From: Apoda limacodes
Taxonomy: Eukaryota > Arthropoda > Insecta > Lepidoptera > Limacodidae
Reading direction: 5' to 3'
Length of the DNA: 64,000 nucleotides
NCBI GenBank assembly: GCA_946406115.1
Contig: OX291551.1
Coordinates: 4,092,001 to 4,156,000, forward strand
Made by a program: the position numbers and the translations under genes. The number at the start of each line of letters is the position of its first letter. The stretch's first letter is position 1. The notes below the pieces were generated by a model. The model saw only the letters and a program-made list of their open reading frames with translations, made no database searches and was not told where the DNA came from. Positions 1 through 9,423 of this stretch are shown piece after piece.

Positions 1-555
1 GCACATTTAAACATCTACTACGAGATGGCAGCACTAGTTCAAATTTCCTTACGTACCTTATATTAGTCTTCAGGGACATATACCACAGATCTATGGTCTT
101 CAGTTTGGCCTGAAACTATATTTACTGACATAGACAGAGGATTCAGTTAGGTTTGTTGCAATACTTGCAATTCATTACAAATAGAAAAAAAATCAATCCA
201 CTATTACAATAGCAGGTATAAAAATAGTTTGTATCTATAGGTTAAAGATTTTTGCAAAAACTACTTGTATAAGCAGTTATATTTCATAAAATATAAAAAC
301 TATATTTAGGGTTATCGATATATCTAGCTTTCCTGTAAAATTGAGAGAGTCCTCCATCTCATAAGTGTTTTTTGGGTAAGTTTTAATTTATTTTTTAATC
401 AGCTTGCTAAATAGGTAAAATGACGTTTAGGTAAGATCTAGGTTTAGAAAACTATAAGTACTAAGTAGGTGTATAAATAAAATTATACCGTCCAAATAAG
501 ATACCTTTCTACATATAAATCGTAATATAAAGCATAACTACCGTACATATATTTA
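1..555. other. No gene seen; AT-rich non-coding
   Basis: AT-rich sequence with no supported exon, RNA gene or clear repeat boundary on either strand. If the minus-strand gene continues left of exon 3, this lies in its intron or 3' flank. Confidence 0.5.
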
Positions 556-745
556 GCCATTATATGCCCCTTGGCTCTCCTTGAAGAAGGAGGCTTAGGT
601 ATAGTCCATAGTCCACCGTGTGTTCCAGTGCCAATTGGCGGACGTTTGTTCATTCGACTATCAGACTTTTCAAGCCGCTAATAAAGCCTCTGACCTGGTT
701 TAACGGCTGCTGTCATAGGGCATGATTTTTTTCATTTGCTTTCGT
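556..745 (-). mobile_element. Decayed tRNA-type SINE body (relic)
   Basis: On the minus strand the stretch around 575-650 reads CCAATTGGCACTGG, then GGTGGACTATGG and a paired-purine AAGGAGAGCC segment. The order and spacing match the body of a common lepidopteran tRNA-derived SINE, which also occurs in this window at 45.6-45.75 kb with CCGCACTGGGCCCG and GATGGACTATGG. No pol III boxes or tail can be placed, so this is a diverged internal fragment. The chance frame at 722-991 on the other strand is not a gene. Confidence 0.45.
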
Positions 746-2178
746 GCTGTCTCTTGCTGTTCTGTTAAAAAATCTATTTGCTATCCTGCTGTCAGTGTGA
801 TACGATTTGCCAAATTTGCTAGAAATTGCAAGCTAAAAAAACAGGCCCATAATATGACAAACCCCAAAAAAAAATTTTTGGGGCAAAACCTGCAAAAAAT
901 ATTGGCAACTCTACGGATTTCAGAAAGAATTACTTGCCTACCCACTCAAATAAAAAAACAACTAAAAAAACTGACACTTAACCTAATTTGATTTGGGATA
1001 AAGTCATCATACTTACGAACAGACGTACACGCCTATAATAAAACTTTATGTTCAAAATGTAGGACAAAAGTTTTATTATTTTATTAGTTGTTAATATTAT
1101 ATAGATAGAAGGTCGAACCGAGCTGAGCGGCTCTGCCATTTGAGGTAAAAATAACTCTGCAGTAGATAAACGAGGTCACATGTAGACTTTGCTTTTGTAC
1201 TAGGATTTATCTTGATCAGGCATTGATGTAAAAAGTAAAGATATGGCCAAGTGAATGTTTACAAAATTAAAAATAGCGCAATCTACTCACAGGCCAACAA
1301 GAATTTTAGTGCTCCTAATATAAGCCTTATTTAACATGTTTTTTATTACAACAAAAAAATATTATTTTATAACACTAAGAAAAGTTATCGCTAGCTTATA
1401 TTTTTAAGATAAATGGGATCTCATTGTCAAAAATTGTCGATTTTGGTCATTTTTACTCAATTGTGTCTATTTCTAATAATATAATAGTAAAGAAAAATTC
1501 TTATATTTCTTAATGTTTTAAATTGGTACAGTTTCTTTTATTTTAACCGAAGTTATCAAATTTTTACCAAAATGTTTTCTGTTTATAATAAATTACTTGA
1601 GGCTCCATAGTAATAACTTAGCGACAAAAAAGACTATTAAAAATCATTTTAAAGCACTAAATTTAAACTTTAGAAAAAGGTACTTAATTCAAAAATTAAT
1701 ATTAATATGACTAAAATCGTGATTTTTGCATTATTTTACCAAAAAATGTTAGGGCTCATTCAAATTCTCATTTGAAATGCGACCGCTACCTAATAAATCG
1801 CTTTATTTTGTTGATTAGTTATTTCTTTCGTAAACTACGAGAATGTTTCACTCGCTTATAAATGCTGAATGAAATCACGCTCGTCAAGCCTAGTGCTGTT
1901 AAGTTTTAACACCTACAAATCAAAAAGCTACGTCCACAATGTCATATAATATATATGTGGTCAGGCAGATTTTATGCTTACACCTACAACGTGTTGCCGG
2001 TTTGAAGGTTTTCATTTTATTTTCTTGAATATTCCATTTTTTCATAAATGAAAACAGAATGTAAGTTGAAGGATGTTTTTTTGGGTGCATATTGTTTGTA
2101 TGAACGGCTAAAAACGGTCATTAAAAAATAGGCGGCTTTAAACAGCTGTAAGGTCAGTAGGAATTTTCTTATTATTGT
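746..2178. other. No gene seen; AT-rich, possible 3' flank or intron
   Basis: No exon is visible. An AATAAA hexamer on the minus strand at 2016-2021 lies about 160 nt beyond the possible stop at 2179 and could serve as a poly(A) signal if exon 3 is terminal. Confidence 0.4.
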
Positions 2179-2360
2179 TTATAATTTAGTGTTTTCTTCA
2201 AATGTACCTTTTTGGTTAGTAGTAGGCAGAGTGGAGGGGCGCTGCGCAGGGAGCCGGCGGGCGAGGGGTTTGCGCGGAGAGGGAGGTGGCGGCAGCGAGG
2301 CCCGAGCGCGCACTGGGACTGGAGAAGAAGACAGCTTCTGCACGACGCCATTTTTCTTTG
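2179..2360 (-). CDS. Exon 3 of unnamed minus-strand gene (proline/arginine-rich)
   Basis: GC-rich block in AT-rich surroundings. On the minus strand a pyrimidine-rich tract ends in TTTTTTAG at 2361 and the exon begins CAAAG at 2360. Exon 2 ends with a lone C, so the joined codon is CCA and the frame runs on as PKKNGVVQKLSSSP, then alternating proline and basic runs (PPPPSPRKP, ARRLPAQRP, LPTTNQK). It is disordered, very basic, and holds PxxP motifs of the kind SH3 domains bind. Two ends are possible. A donor AAAAAG|GTACAT at 2208/2207 gives a 153-nt symmetric phase-1 exon. If that donor is not used, the frame runs nine more codons to TAA at 2181-2179, giving a complete protein of about 136 residues. 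I favour neither strongly. Function not recognised. Confidence 0.6.
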
Positions 2361-2599
2361 CTAAAAAATTAAAAAAAAATGGTTCTGAAAATGATTTCAT
2401 GAAACCAGGGTTGCCAGATGGTATAATTAAATTCTAAATATGTATAATGTGAGTGTCTTTTGTATACTGTTTGTGTAGCCGATTGTTTTATTGGTTACTC
2501 AAATAAGAATTCAAATATAACGCAAACTGCGGAACCTTATAGACGCACTGTATTAAATAAGTTGGCTCTTCTGGCAACTCTGTTCAAAACAATTATTTT

Positions 2600-2840
2600 G
2601 TACTTCGTATTATATTACATATTAGTGTCCATAAAAGGTATTTAGTACTTAGCATCATATTATATGAGTTCAAAAAAGAGATTTAGTACTCAGTAAGTAT
2701 CATATTATTTGTGTTCATAAAAGGTAAGTATTTAATACTAAATATCATTTTATTTGTGTTTGAAAATGGTACTTAGTAATATATTATTTTAATTAAAAAA
2801 GGTATTTAGTACTTTGTATCATATTATTTTGTGTTTATTG
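2600..2840. repeat. Diverged AT-rich minisatellite, about six units
   Basis: A unit built around TATTTAGTACTTAGTATCAT then ATTTGTGTTCATAAAAGG recurs at about 2602, 2638, 2681, 2728, 2769 and 2801. Unit length varies from roughly 33 to 47 nt and copies are diverged. It lies in the intron between exons 3 and 2 of the minus-strand gene. Confidence 0.65.
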
Positions 2841-2925
2841 TAGTCCTATTACGTGTTTACGTTTAAAATATATAACACAACATATTGCTAAAATATATTG
2901 TTATACGAAGTGATTTATTACCGGG

Positions 2926-2996
2926 TTATCTATTTATCGCCCCTGCAGTTAATAATGACCAATTCCCGCGCGGGTGATGCCGCGGAACAAAACTAG
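2926..2996 (+). mobile_element. Helitron-like 3' terminus (fragment)
   Basis: A GC-rich stem region (CCGCGCGGGTGATGCCGCGG) is followed by AACAAAA and the terminal CTAG at 2993-2996, with T as the next base. That is the layout of Helitron 3' ends (hairpin, short spacer, CTRR, insertion before T). The 5' end is not identified. Confidence 0.5.
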
Positions 2997-3000
2997 TATT

Positions 3001-3540
3001 TTTAGGCTTCCGTACCGTAAAAATGTGGCAACGGAGCCCTATTACTTAGCCGACACTGTCTCTCGGTCTGTCTGTCTATCCGACCATCAAAGGGCTCCAT
3101 CTTTTAAACAGAAATAGGTAGAAGCCTGAAATTTTCATAGAATATTATAACACATATATGGGGGATTATCTAACAAATAATAAAAAGTTAATAAAGTGAA
3201 AATTTAAGGGGGGTAATACATACAAATTTCAAACTTGCAGTGAAAAATAGTGTAAACTCTAAAGTATTACAACAAATAATAAAAACCGGCCAAGTCTGAA
3301 ACGGGCCCGTGCCATTACTATCTTAAATTACCGGTACATCGCCATCTAGCTATTATTAAGGGACATTGTAACACATTGTGTTGGAAACGATATTCAAAGT
3401 TAAGCAACGTCGGGCTAGGTCAATAATTAGATGGGTGACCGCTAAGCGGCACACTGTGTTTGTAAATTACGTAAATGGTGGTAGGCTAGGTACGGAACTA
3501 TTGGTGCGCGAGTACGACTTGCACTTGGCCGGTATTTAAT
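3001..3540 (+). mobile_element. Composite GGTTCCGTA/TTGGCCGG repeat carrying a 5S-derived unit
   Basis: Starts near TTAGGCTTCCGTACCGTAAA and ends GACTTGCACTTGGCCGGT. It aligns along its whole length with the reverse complement of 8450-8961. The left part holds the GTCTGTCTGT-type stretch shared by the 5.4, 28.3 and 30.1 kb copies. The right part (3285-3533) is a separate unit bounded by ACCGGCCAAGT and its inverse, with 5S-rRNA-like sequence in the middle. Confidence 0.75.
3385..3455 (+). ncRNA. 5S rRNA-derived segment (pol III box A-IE-C region) in a mobile element
   Basis: AAAGTTAAGCAACGTCGGGC (3396-3415) followed by GGTCAATAATTAGATGGGTG (3419-3438) and ACCGC aligns with the central internal-promoter region of insect 5S rRNA, where box A sits in GAAGTTAAGCAAC..CGGGC and box C in TACTTRGATGGGxGACCG. 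Box C has substitutions. Sequence outside this segment is not convincingly 5S, so this is a 5S-derived repeat and not a 5S gene. Confidence 0.75.
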
Positions 3541-5089
3541 CATGTTAAGAAAAACATTTAACTTACCATTTATCTAGAATCTACATAGAATAAATACATT
3601 TGAATGAATACGAAAACTAAAATTATGTATCTTATATATAGACCATAGACTAGGTAATATAATCCCGCAGCATATTTTCACTCCTGGAATTTCTAAATTA
3701 GCAGCACTCAATCTCGGGATTAGCTAAAAAAGTGTATAGATGACATAAATAATGAGACAGAAAGTATGCACCTTCGTAGACAATATTAAAATTTTGTAAA
3801 TTTTATTTTTTGGTGCAGTACTTTTTATACTTGAGATGATACCTTGCAGTCCGTGATGCAATTTTTGCACAACAAATCCTAAATCTTCTGCATTTATGCT
3901 GAATAGTTCTTTTGTATTCATACTTGTGGGAGAAATTGTTATGAAGCGTTTATATTTTGGTTCGCATGGCACTTATTTCGTGCAGTTTTCGTAATAGTTT
4001 TCTTTTGCTTTATATTTTTTTAAACTGTTGTCTGCCATATCATTCAGTTTTCTTTTAATATCAAATTTTTTGTACTTTATATTTGTATACCTAAATCTGG
4101 ATGGTTGGAATAACTACAGATTGCAAGTTTTGTTGCTAGATTTACCAATTTATTGGGCAGTTAAAATTTAAATAAGATTGAACCAATATCGATTGTATCC
4201 TAGAAAAACATATGTAATCCCGGGATCCCAACCATATTATATATTGCTAACCATAGACCCATAACGACTTACATTTGATTTTAATCTGTCACAAATGAGT
4301 ACAGGATATATCCGTAAATCTGCCTTTCTAGAGAAAATAATAAAGTTTTACGGAAACAAATTGGAATTATAAACTTTCAAGGTAATAAACGTTGTTATGG
4401 CGCACTATTAAAACTTTATTCTATTTTTGTAAATTTATAGCAACTAAGTTTTACACAATTAATTAAATCATTATAAGACATTTGGAACCTCCATTAAATA
4501 AAATTTCGCTACCGTGAAAAGCAAAGTGGGATATAAAAAAGCTAGTTTTTTATAAATGGGGCTTTTTGCATGTGGCACAACCACTAGCGTGGTGTGGACT
4601 GTGCCACTTAAACTGGTTACAGGCCGCGCGAAATGACATACTTTTGAAAGGTTGTCCTCTAAGCATTGTCTGTCTGTCTGTGCACCTACTCTAGTAGATA
4701 GCGTTGAGCCGAGTGTCTTGTATGTTGTGCAACGACAGTCACAAAACAGGCACAATCGATCGTTTGTTTCTTTTTATAAGGTCACGTTACCTTGCGCGTT
4801 GATGTCGCGAATCTTTACAGTAAGTAATGGATAGCGAGAGGTATATCTGTAGGAGTTTAGAAGAAACAAACCTAAACGTCTCCCACATAGACACTTTAAA
4901 ATAATGGTCTAGTATTTTTTTTGTCTAATGGCACTACCTTGCATATTGCAATGCTTTAACTACCCTCAAAATACTAAACGCGGTGTCAGTTAAGGTGGGA
5001 CATAAAATGAAAACTAGGGAAGTACCCTAGTACCCACCTAACCTATAGGCAGGCACCTACGAAATGCGGCAGGTTTTACTTGACTCCTG
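3541..5089. other. No gene seen; intronic non-coding
   Basis: AT-rich with small chance frames on both strands. No splice-bounded coding block or recognised repeat is visible. Confidence 0.4.
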
Positions 5090-5381
5090 TTATACAGTAC
5101 ATTATGTGTATGGGAAACTCATAGTTCCTGATCGAAGTTATGATATACATAGGTTTGATTCGATTCTGGCACTCGCCGACCACCACCGCCCTGCGGCAAT
5201 CTTGCTTCGCTCTCTCATACACTATGTACTCTGTGGTTCCTAGATGTAACAACAGCTCCTCGCAACCTGATGGCAGTCGGCAGTATCTTTCAGTGATATA
5301 GCCGCCGCAGTCGCCAGTTAAATTAGTAAGCCGCTGGCGCATACCATATTCTCCAATAATAAATACATTGTATATTCTCAT
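5090..5381 (-). other. Unexplained GC-richer open frame of about 100 codons
   Basis: The 5150-5345 part is clearly richer in GC than its flanks and stays open on the minus strand, reading a cysteine-containing peptide (TGDCGGYITERYCRLPSGCE and on). There is no polypyrimidine tract or convincing acceptor before it and no strong donor after it, and I recognise no family. It lies in the intron between exons 2 and 3 of the minus-strand gene. It may be an alternative exon, a transposon remnant or chance. Confidence 0.2.
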
Positions 5382-5419
5382 TCATCAAACTATTTAGAGG
5401 ACAAAATTATAATAAAAAA

Positions 5420-5765
5420 AATCGGCCAATTGTTAGTCGGACTCGTGCACCACATATTGCATGAGCCCGACTCGCACTTGACCAGGTTTCATTATTTGTT
5501 GTTTTACTATAGAGTTTGCGCTACAATCGTTTTAGGTTCGAAGCTTATTTTCTTACAATAGAGCTAAAACAACAGAACCATGTTTCTTTTATTGGAACCC
5601 CCTTAAATTTTTACTTTTAATTTTTTTATTACTTGTCAGGATATCCGCCATGATACCTGACACATATTTTGTATAAATATTAGGGTATAGAGCCCTTTAA
5701 AGGTGGAACAGACAGGCAGACTGACTGACGGCGTACGCCGAGTAATGCTCGCGGAACCCTAACAA
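5420..5765 (-). mobile_element. Copy of the composite repeat lacking the 5S segment
   Basis: Begins ATCGGCCAATTGTTAGTCGG and after only about 40 nt passes into GAGCCCGACTCGCACTTGAC, then the same ATTATTTGTTGTT and ACAGACAGGCAGACTGAC stretch as the 8.4-8.96 kb copy, ending at GCGGAACCCTAA. Relative to the 3.0 and 8.4 kb copies, the 5S-bearing interior is absent while both inverted ends remain. Confidence 0.7.
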
Positions 5766-6335
5766 GGGTTTCCTTTAAGTGTACTTATGACAATGGAAAT
5801 TATAATTGATTCATTGCCCTTTTAAATTTTCCAAGAATTTACCCCTCTATACTGCCATTCACCCTCAGCCCTCGCGTGCCTATAGTATTGACAGGTGCGT
5901 TCTAGTCCAACACATACACGTATCAACAGCATTGTAATAGTAACATGGTATTACGATTCGACAATTTAAAATTAAATAGTCTATGAAATATTAAAACAAT
6001 TTTGATAAATATAAATATAAGGTATAAATAGTAGCCTTTTTGACAATCCATTCTATATGCAATGCTAGAACATGTTTTGTAAAACAACATGTGGCCTGAT
6101 AGCCACGAAATACTATTGCGACGTCACTATAATTAACATAAGCTTAGCCAATGGAACCCATTTGTTAAAAAAAAACCTAAAAATAATGGTGTTTCATTCG
6201 TCATTATTTCGAACCAAACGGAGGCAAATTCTTGCTTTTTGACTCAGCCGAGAAAAGTTGGGGCGGTTCGCGCAAGGGCATGAAATTCTACGACCTTCTG
6301 CAAGGAAGTTACTATATTTTTAATGAGTTGGCATC

Positions 6336-6442
6336 ACACGAGTAGGTGTGTTACAAGCGTCCGTAGGCCACAGTGACCACTTGTCATAAGGTAGGCAGCG
6401 AGCTTGTTTACCACTTTGTTGTGTAAAAAATAAAAATAAAAG
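6336..6442 (+). mobile_element. Tail-only relic of the jockey-like LINE
   Basis: ACAAGCGTCCGTAGGCC, a diverged CAGTGACCACTTGTCATAAG, AGCTTGTTTACCACTTTGTT and an A-rich tail match the last roughly 100 nt of the LINE at 55.70-55.80 kb. Only the 3' end is present. Confidence 0.6.
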
Positions 6443-6524
6443 GGCTTTCTGGAACAAAGAAACGGAGAAAGAAATTCTCCAGCAGTAGCCTTTTTCTTTT
6501 AATAATAATTTATAAATTATGAAG

Positions 6525-7400
6525 TTATTTTATTTTTTTTCTGACTGACTATGTGGTTGGCTGTTGCAGCCATTACTGCTTCACCGAGCTCTTTGGAGCG
6601 AGACTCTGAAGGATCCTCAGCCCATATAGCGCCCAACGCTCAAGGGCGGTGGGAGCCTCGGCTTGGGTTGTCGCCCTCGGGGGCGTCCCTTCGACCGGCG
6701 TGAGTCTCGAACCCGAAGGTGAGTCACCGCCAGGAGGGGAGTTCCCCGTTACGCGGGTGCGGTTGCGATTGAGTGGGGGCGAGAAGCGCTCCGGCACTCT
6801 TTGATACCTCATGTATCCTTGCGGGCGCCGACGAACCCGGGGACGTCGGCGTCGTGTTTGAGGGAAGGCCCTATTAGGGGAGGTCGTTGAGACTAATCTC
6901 ACTATCCGGATAACGAGATCGTCATCTGGGGCCGTTAGTACGTGTCGAGGCCGCCCAACGATAGTTTTACGACCGCGCCGAGGTCGGTCGAGGGGATGAT
7001 ACGTTGTGGAGTGCACAATTAATCGATTGGGGGATCTTGGGGAGCTCAAAGTCCCTGTGTAGGTTGCGGACGTACCAGGAGGCTCCGGAGGCAGCTCTGA
7101 GAAAGATTGCGTTTAGACAACGCATAAACGACGCTAGCATATGCTAGTATAGGGCGGATGCAAGTGGTGTAAAGAGTCAGCTTATTTCTTGCCTATCATG
7201 GGACGATATAGACGACCGAGGACAAAAGCGGCTCGGTCTCTAACTATTTTGGTGTGATCGTGGAAGCTCAAACGCCTATCCAGGGTCACACCGAGATATT
7301 TGGTCTTATTTTGCCAAGGAATGGCACGACCGAAGAGTGAGAGGGGTAATGGCCGCGGAGGGCAGCCTCAGGTAAAGAGAACGGCAGAGCTTTTGTCGGG
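6525..7400 (-). pseudogene. Degenerate jockey/R1-like reverse transcriptase 3' region
   Basis: On the minus strand, pieces in different frames read WQNKTKYLGVTLDRRLSFHD, then HTKIVRDRAAFVLGRLYR (ends in TAA after GKK near 7185), then in another frame LTLYTTCIRPILAYASVV, and last a 158-codon open frame at 6573-7049 with GRPRHVLTAPDDD. This order (YLGVTLD, VRDRAAFxLGRLY, TLYxTCIRPxxxYASVVxA, RRRPRHVLTxPxD) is the C-terminal half of lepidopteran jockey-type pol proteins, downstream of the RT catalytic core. Stops and frameshifts show it is dead. An A-rich stretch at 6525-6540 (minus sense) fits its 3' end. It differs from the 25/44/55 kb family. It starts about 125 nt into the intron after exon 2 of the host gene and explains the GC-rich patch here. 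Confidence 0.75.
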
Positions 7401-7523
7401 ATAAGTAAGTAATTCGAAGAATCAAACCACCTAGGTAAATTGTAATAATCTGAAACGGGAAATACGTATACATGATATAATTTTTAATAGAGTTCCTGTT
7501 TATCTGTAGATTAATATACTTAC

Positions 7524-7616
7524 GTTGTACAACTGGTGCGGGGGTTGGCTGGGGTGTGGGGGGCGCGCGGGCAGGAGTTGGGGGAGTGGGCGCACTCTCA
7601 CGCTTCTTCCCGTTTC
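7524..7616 (-). CDS. Exon 2 of unnamed minus-strand gene (Pro/Thr-rich)
   Basis: On the minus strand a strong acceptor, TTTATCTTTTTTCCAG, precedes 7616 and a consensus donor, CAAC|GTAAGTAT, follows 7524. The 93-nt exon enters in phase 1: exon 1 leaves a G, which joins GA to make GGA (Gly). It then reads NGKKRESAPTPPTPARAPP and TPQPTPAPVVQ, leaving a final C (phase 1 again). The block is GC-rich in AT-rich flanks, has no stop in the predicted frame, and is symmetric, so it could be skipped without a frameshift. The peptide is basic at its start and then a Pro/Thr/Ala repeat, probably disordered. A minisatellite begins about 24 nt upstream of the acceptor. The splice signals are strong; the product is unrecognised. 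Confidence 0.75.
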
Positions 7617-7639
7617 CTGGAAAAAAGATAAATTAAAGG

Positions 7640-7924
7640 TTAACAACAGCAGTCTGTTTACCGAACTGAATTTTAACAGCAGCACAGTCAGTTTACCGAA
7701 TTGAATTTAACAACAGCACAAACTGTTTACCGAACTGAATTTTAACAAGAGAACAACTTTTTGCCCAACTGAATTTTAACAACAGCACAGTTTGTTTACC
7801 GAACTGAATGTTAACAGCAGCACATCTGTTTATTGAACTGAATTTTAACAACAGCACAACTGTTTACCGAACTGAATTTTAACAACACGAACTGTTTACC
7901 AAATTGAATTTTACAGCAGCTACC
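7640..7924. repeat. Minisatellite, about eight units of 32-35 nt
   Basis: A unit close to CTGTTTACCGAACTGAATTT then TAACAACAGCACAA starts at about 7654, 7689, 7723, 7757, 7792, 7826, 7860 and 7892, with a partial unit at 7640-7653. Copies differ by point changes and one or two base indels. In the gene's sense it ends about 24 nt before the exon 2 splice acceptor. Confidence 0.9.
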
Positions 7925-8442
7925 AAATGATTATATGCGAATGGGTTGTTTAAAGATCTGTTAAAATCTGGCTTTTTTCCGCCTTTAAGGTCCACTGACG
8001 ACTTGTTCCTATTCCATGTGATTCCTTATCCATCAGAAGAGAACAGAACTATTTCCTGTATTTTTCTGCTTGATCTTACCTCGATAGTCGTGATACTTTG
8101 CTTGTATCAAGAATGTTTTAGTCTTTTAATAAAAACAGTTCGAGTTAGAGGAAGTCACACAAAAAGGCTAATACATTGCCGAATACTTCGTTACCGGTAT
8201 CTTATTAAGAAAAACTAACAAAGAAATCTCATTACCTATAGTAAATTTATTATACTTTTAAAATAAAATAATTTTAAGTAAATAATAATTATACCTTACT
8301 TTGAGGCATTTTATTTTAAAGATTTGAATAAACACTTATTTGCTAAGTTATAGACATATAGTAAAGCCTCTAGGCCTATAAATAAAATAGAAGCGTCTTA
8401 AAGGTACCAAATGACAAACGACTTCGTTGGGCTACAGACCCC
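7925..8442. other. No gene seen; intronic non-coding
   Basis: AT-rich with a chance open frame at 7946-8218. No coding signature or boundary signals. Confidence 0.4.
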
Positions 8443-8449
8443 AATTAAA

Positions 8450-8961
8450 ACCGGCCAAGTGCGAGTTGGAATCGCGCACCGAGGGTTCCGTACCCATCAC
8501 CATTTACGTAATTTACTAATACAAACAAAAAAGTGTGCCGCTAAGCGGTGGGTGACCCATCAAAGTACTGACCAATCCCGAAGTTGCTTAACTTTGAATA
8601 TCGTTTCCAACAAACAAATGTGTAACTGTTTCTTCTAATAATAAGCTAGATGCCGCTGTACCGGTAATTTAAAATAGTAATTGCTTGGGCCCGTCTCACA
8701 CTTGGCCGGTTTTTATTATTTGTTGTTATGCTGTAGAGTTCACACTATTTTTTACTGAGAGTTTGAAGTTTGTATGTCTTTCTGTTTTTACGATAAAGCA
8801 AAAACAACTAAAATGTGTTTTAACTTTTTTTTATTTGTAAGATAGTCCCCTATATTCTGTAAAAACTTCAGGCCTACCTATCGTCGGACAGACAGACAAA
8901 CAGACAGCGTAGTCTTAGCAATAGGTCTCCGTTGGCACCCTCTGGGTACGGAACCGTAAAA
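8450..8961 (-). mobile_element. Composite repeat carrying a 5S-derived unit, second copy
   Basis: Inverse of 3001-3540. It begins ACCGGCCAAGTGCGAGTTGG and ends GGGTACGGAACCGTAAAA. The 5S-bearing unit (8450-8710) is bounded by ACCGGCCAAGTG and CACTTGGCCGGT. The remainder (8711-8961) holds ATTATTTGTTGTT and ACAGACAGACAAACAGACAG. Confidence 0.75.
8546..8595 (-). ncRNA. 5S rRNA-derived segment, second copy
   Basis: On the minus strand: AAAGTTAAGCAACTTCGGGA then TTGGTCAGTACTTTGATGGG and TCACCCACCG. Box C (TACTTTGATGGG) is closer to real 5S than the copy at 3.4 kb, and the spacing from box A to box C is kept. Confidence 0.75.
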
Positions 8962-9334
8962 ATTAAGTAATATAATAAGCTCTGACTTGTTAAAACCTCC
9001 AAACTAGCCGATAAAACTAGACAACAACGTTGTTAGCTTTAGATGTATCAAATCTTTAGCGAAACTATTATGAAAATGAGCAAATTACAAGAGTAACCTC
9101 GATAAACCCCAATTGTGGCTTTTTGCAAGTTGTTAGAAATTTTATTTTATTCATATTTAGAAAAGTGCCAACATTTCAAAACCCCAAAATGTTACAAATG
9201 AACTTTCCAAACACGTTGTTCGTGACAGTGTTTATAGCTAGTCGATTTATGGACCGGTAAAACAGTTGCCAAAGTGGATATGGTTTTCTTTTTGTGTACC
9301 GCTAAAGTGACAAACATACATAAATATATATATT

Positions 9335-9423
9335 TAGCAGTTACCATAGCCAATGGATGCTTGCAACACCAGGGGTATTGCTCAAGTGTTGCCTACCCTT
9401 TAAAAATCTAATTGAATAACCTC
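9335..9423 (-). mobile_element. Tail-only relic of the jockey-like LINE
   Basis: The minus strand reads TTAGATTTTTAAAGGGTAGG, CCCCTGGTGTTGCAAGCATC, ATTGGCTATGGTAACTGCT. This corresponds to the last coding codons (RFLKGRQ...PGVAS) and start of the 3' UTR of the 55 kb copy, with no poly(A). Confidence 0.65.

Noticed and set aside
722..991. 89-codon plus-strand frame
   Set aside because: No Kozak-type or splice evidence, A-run-rich, partly overlaps a SINE relic, no recognisable peptide.
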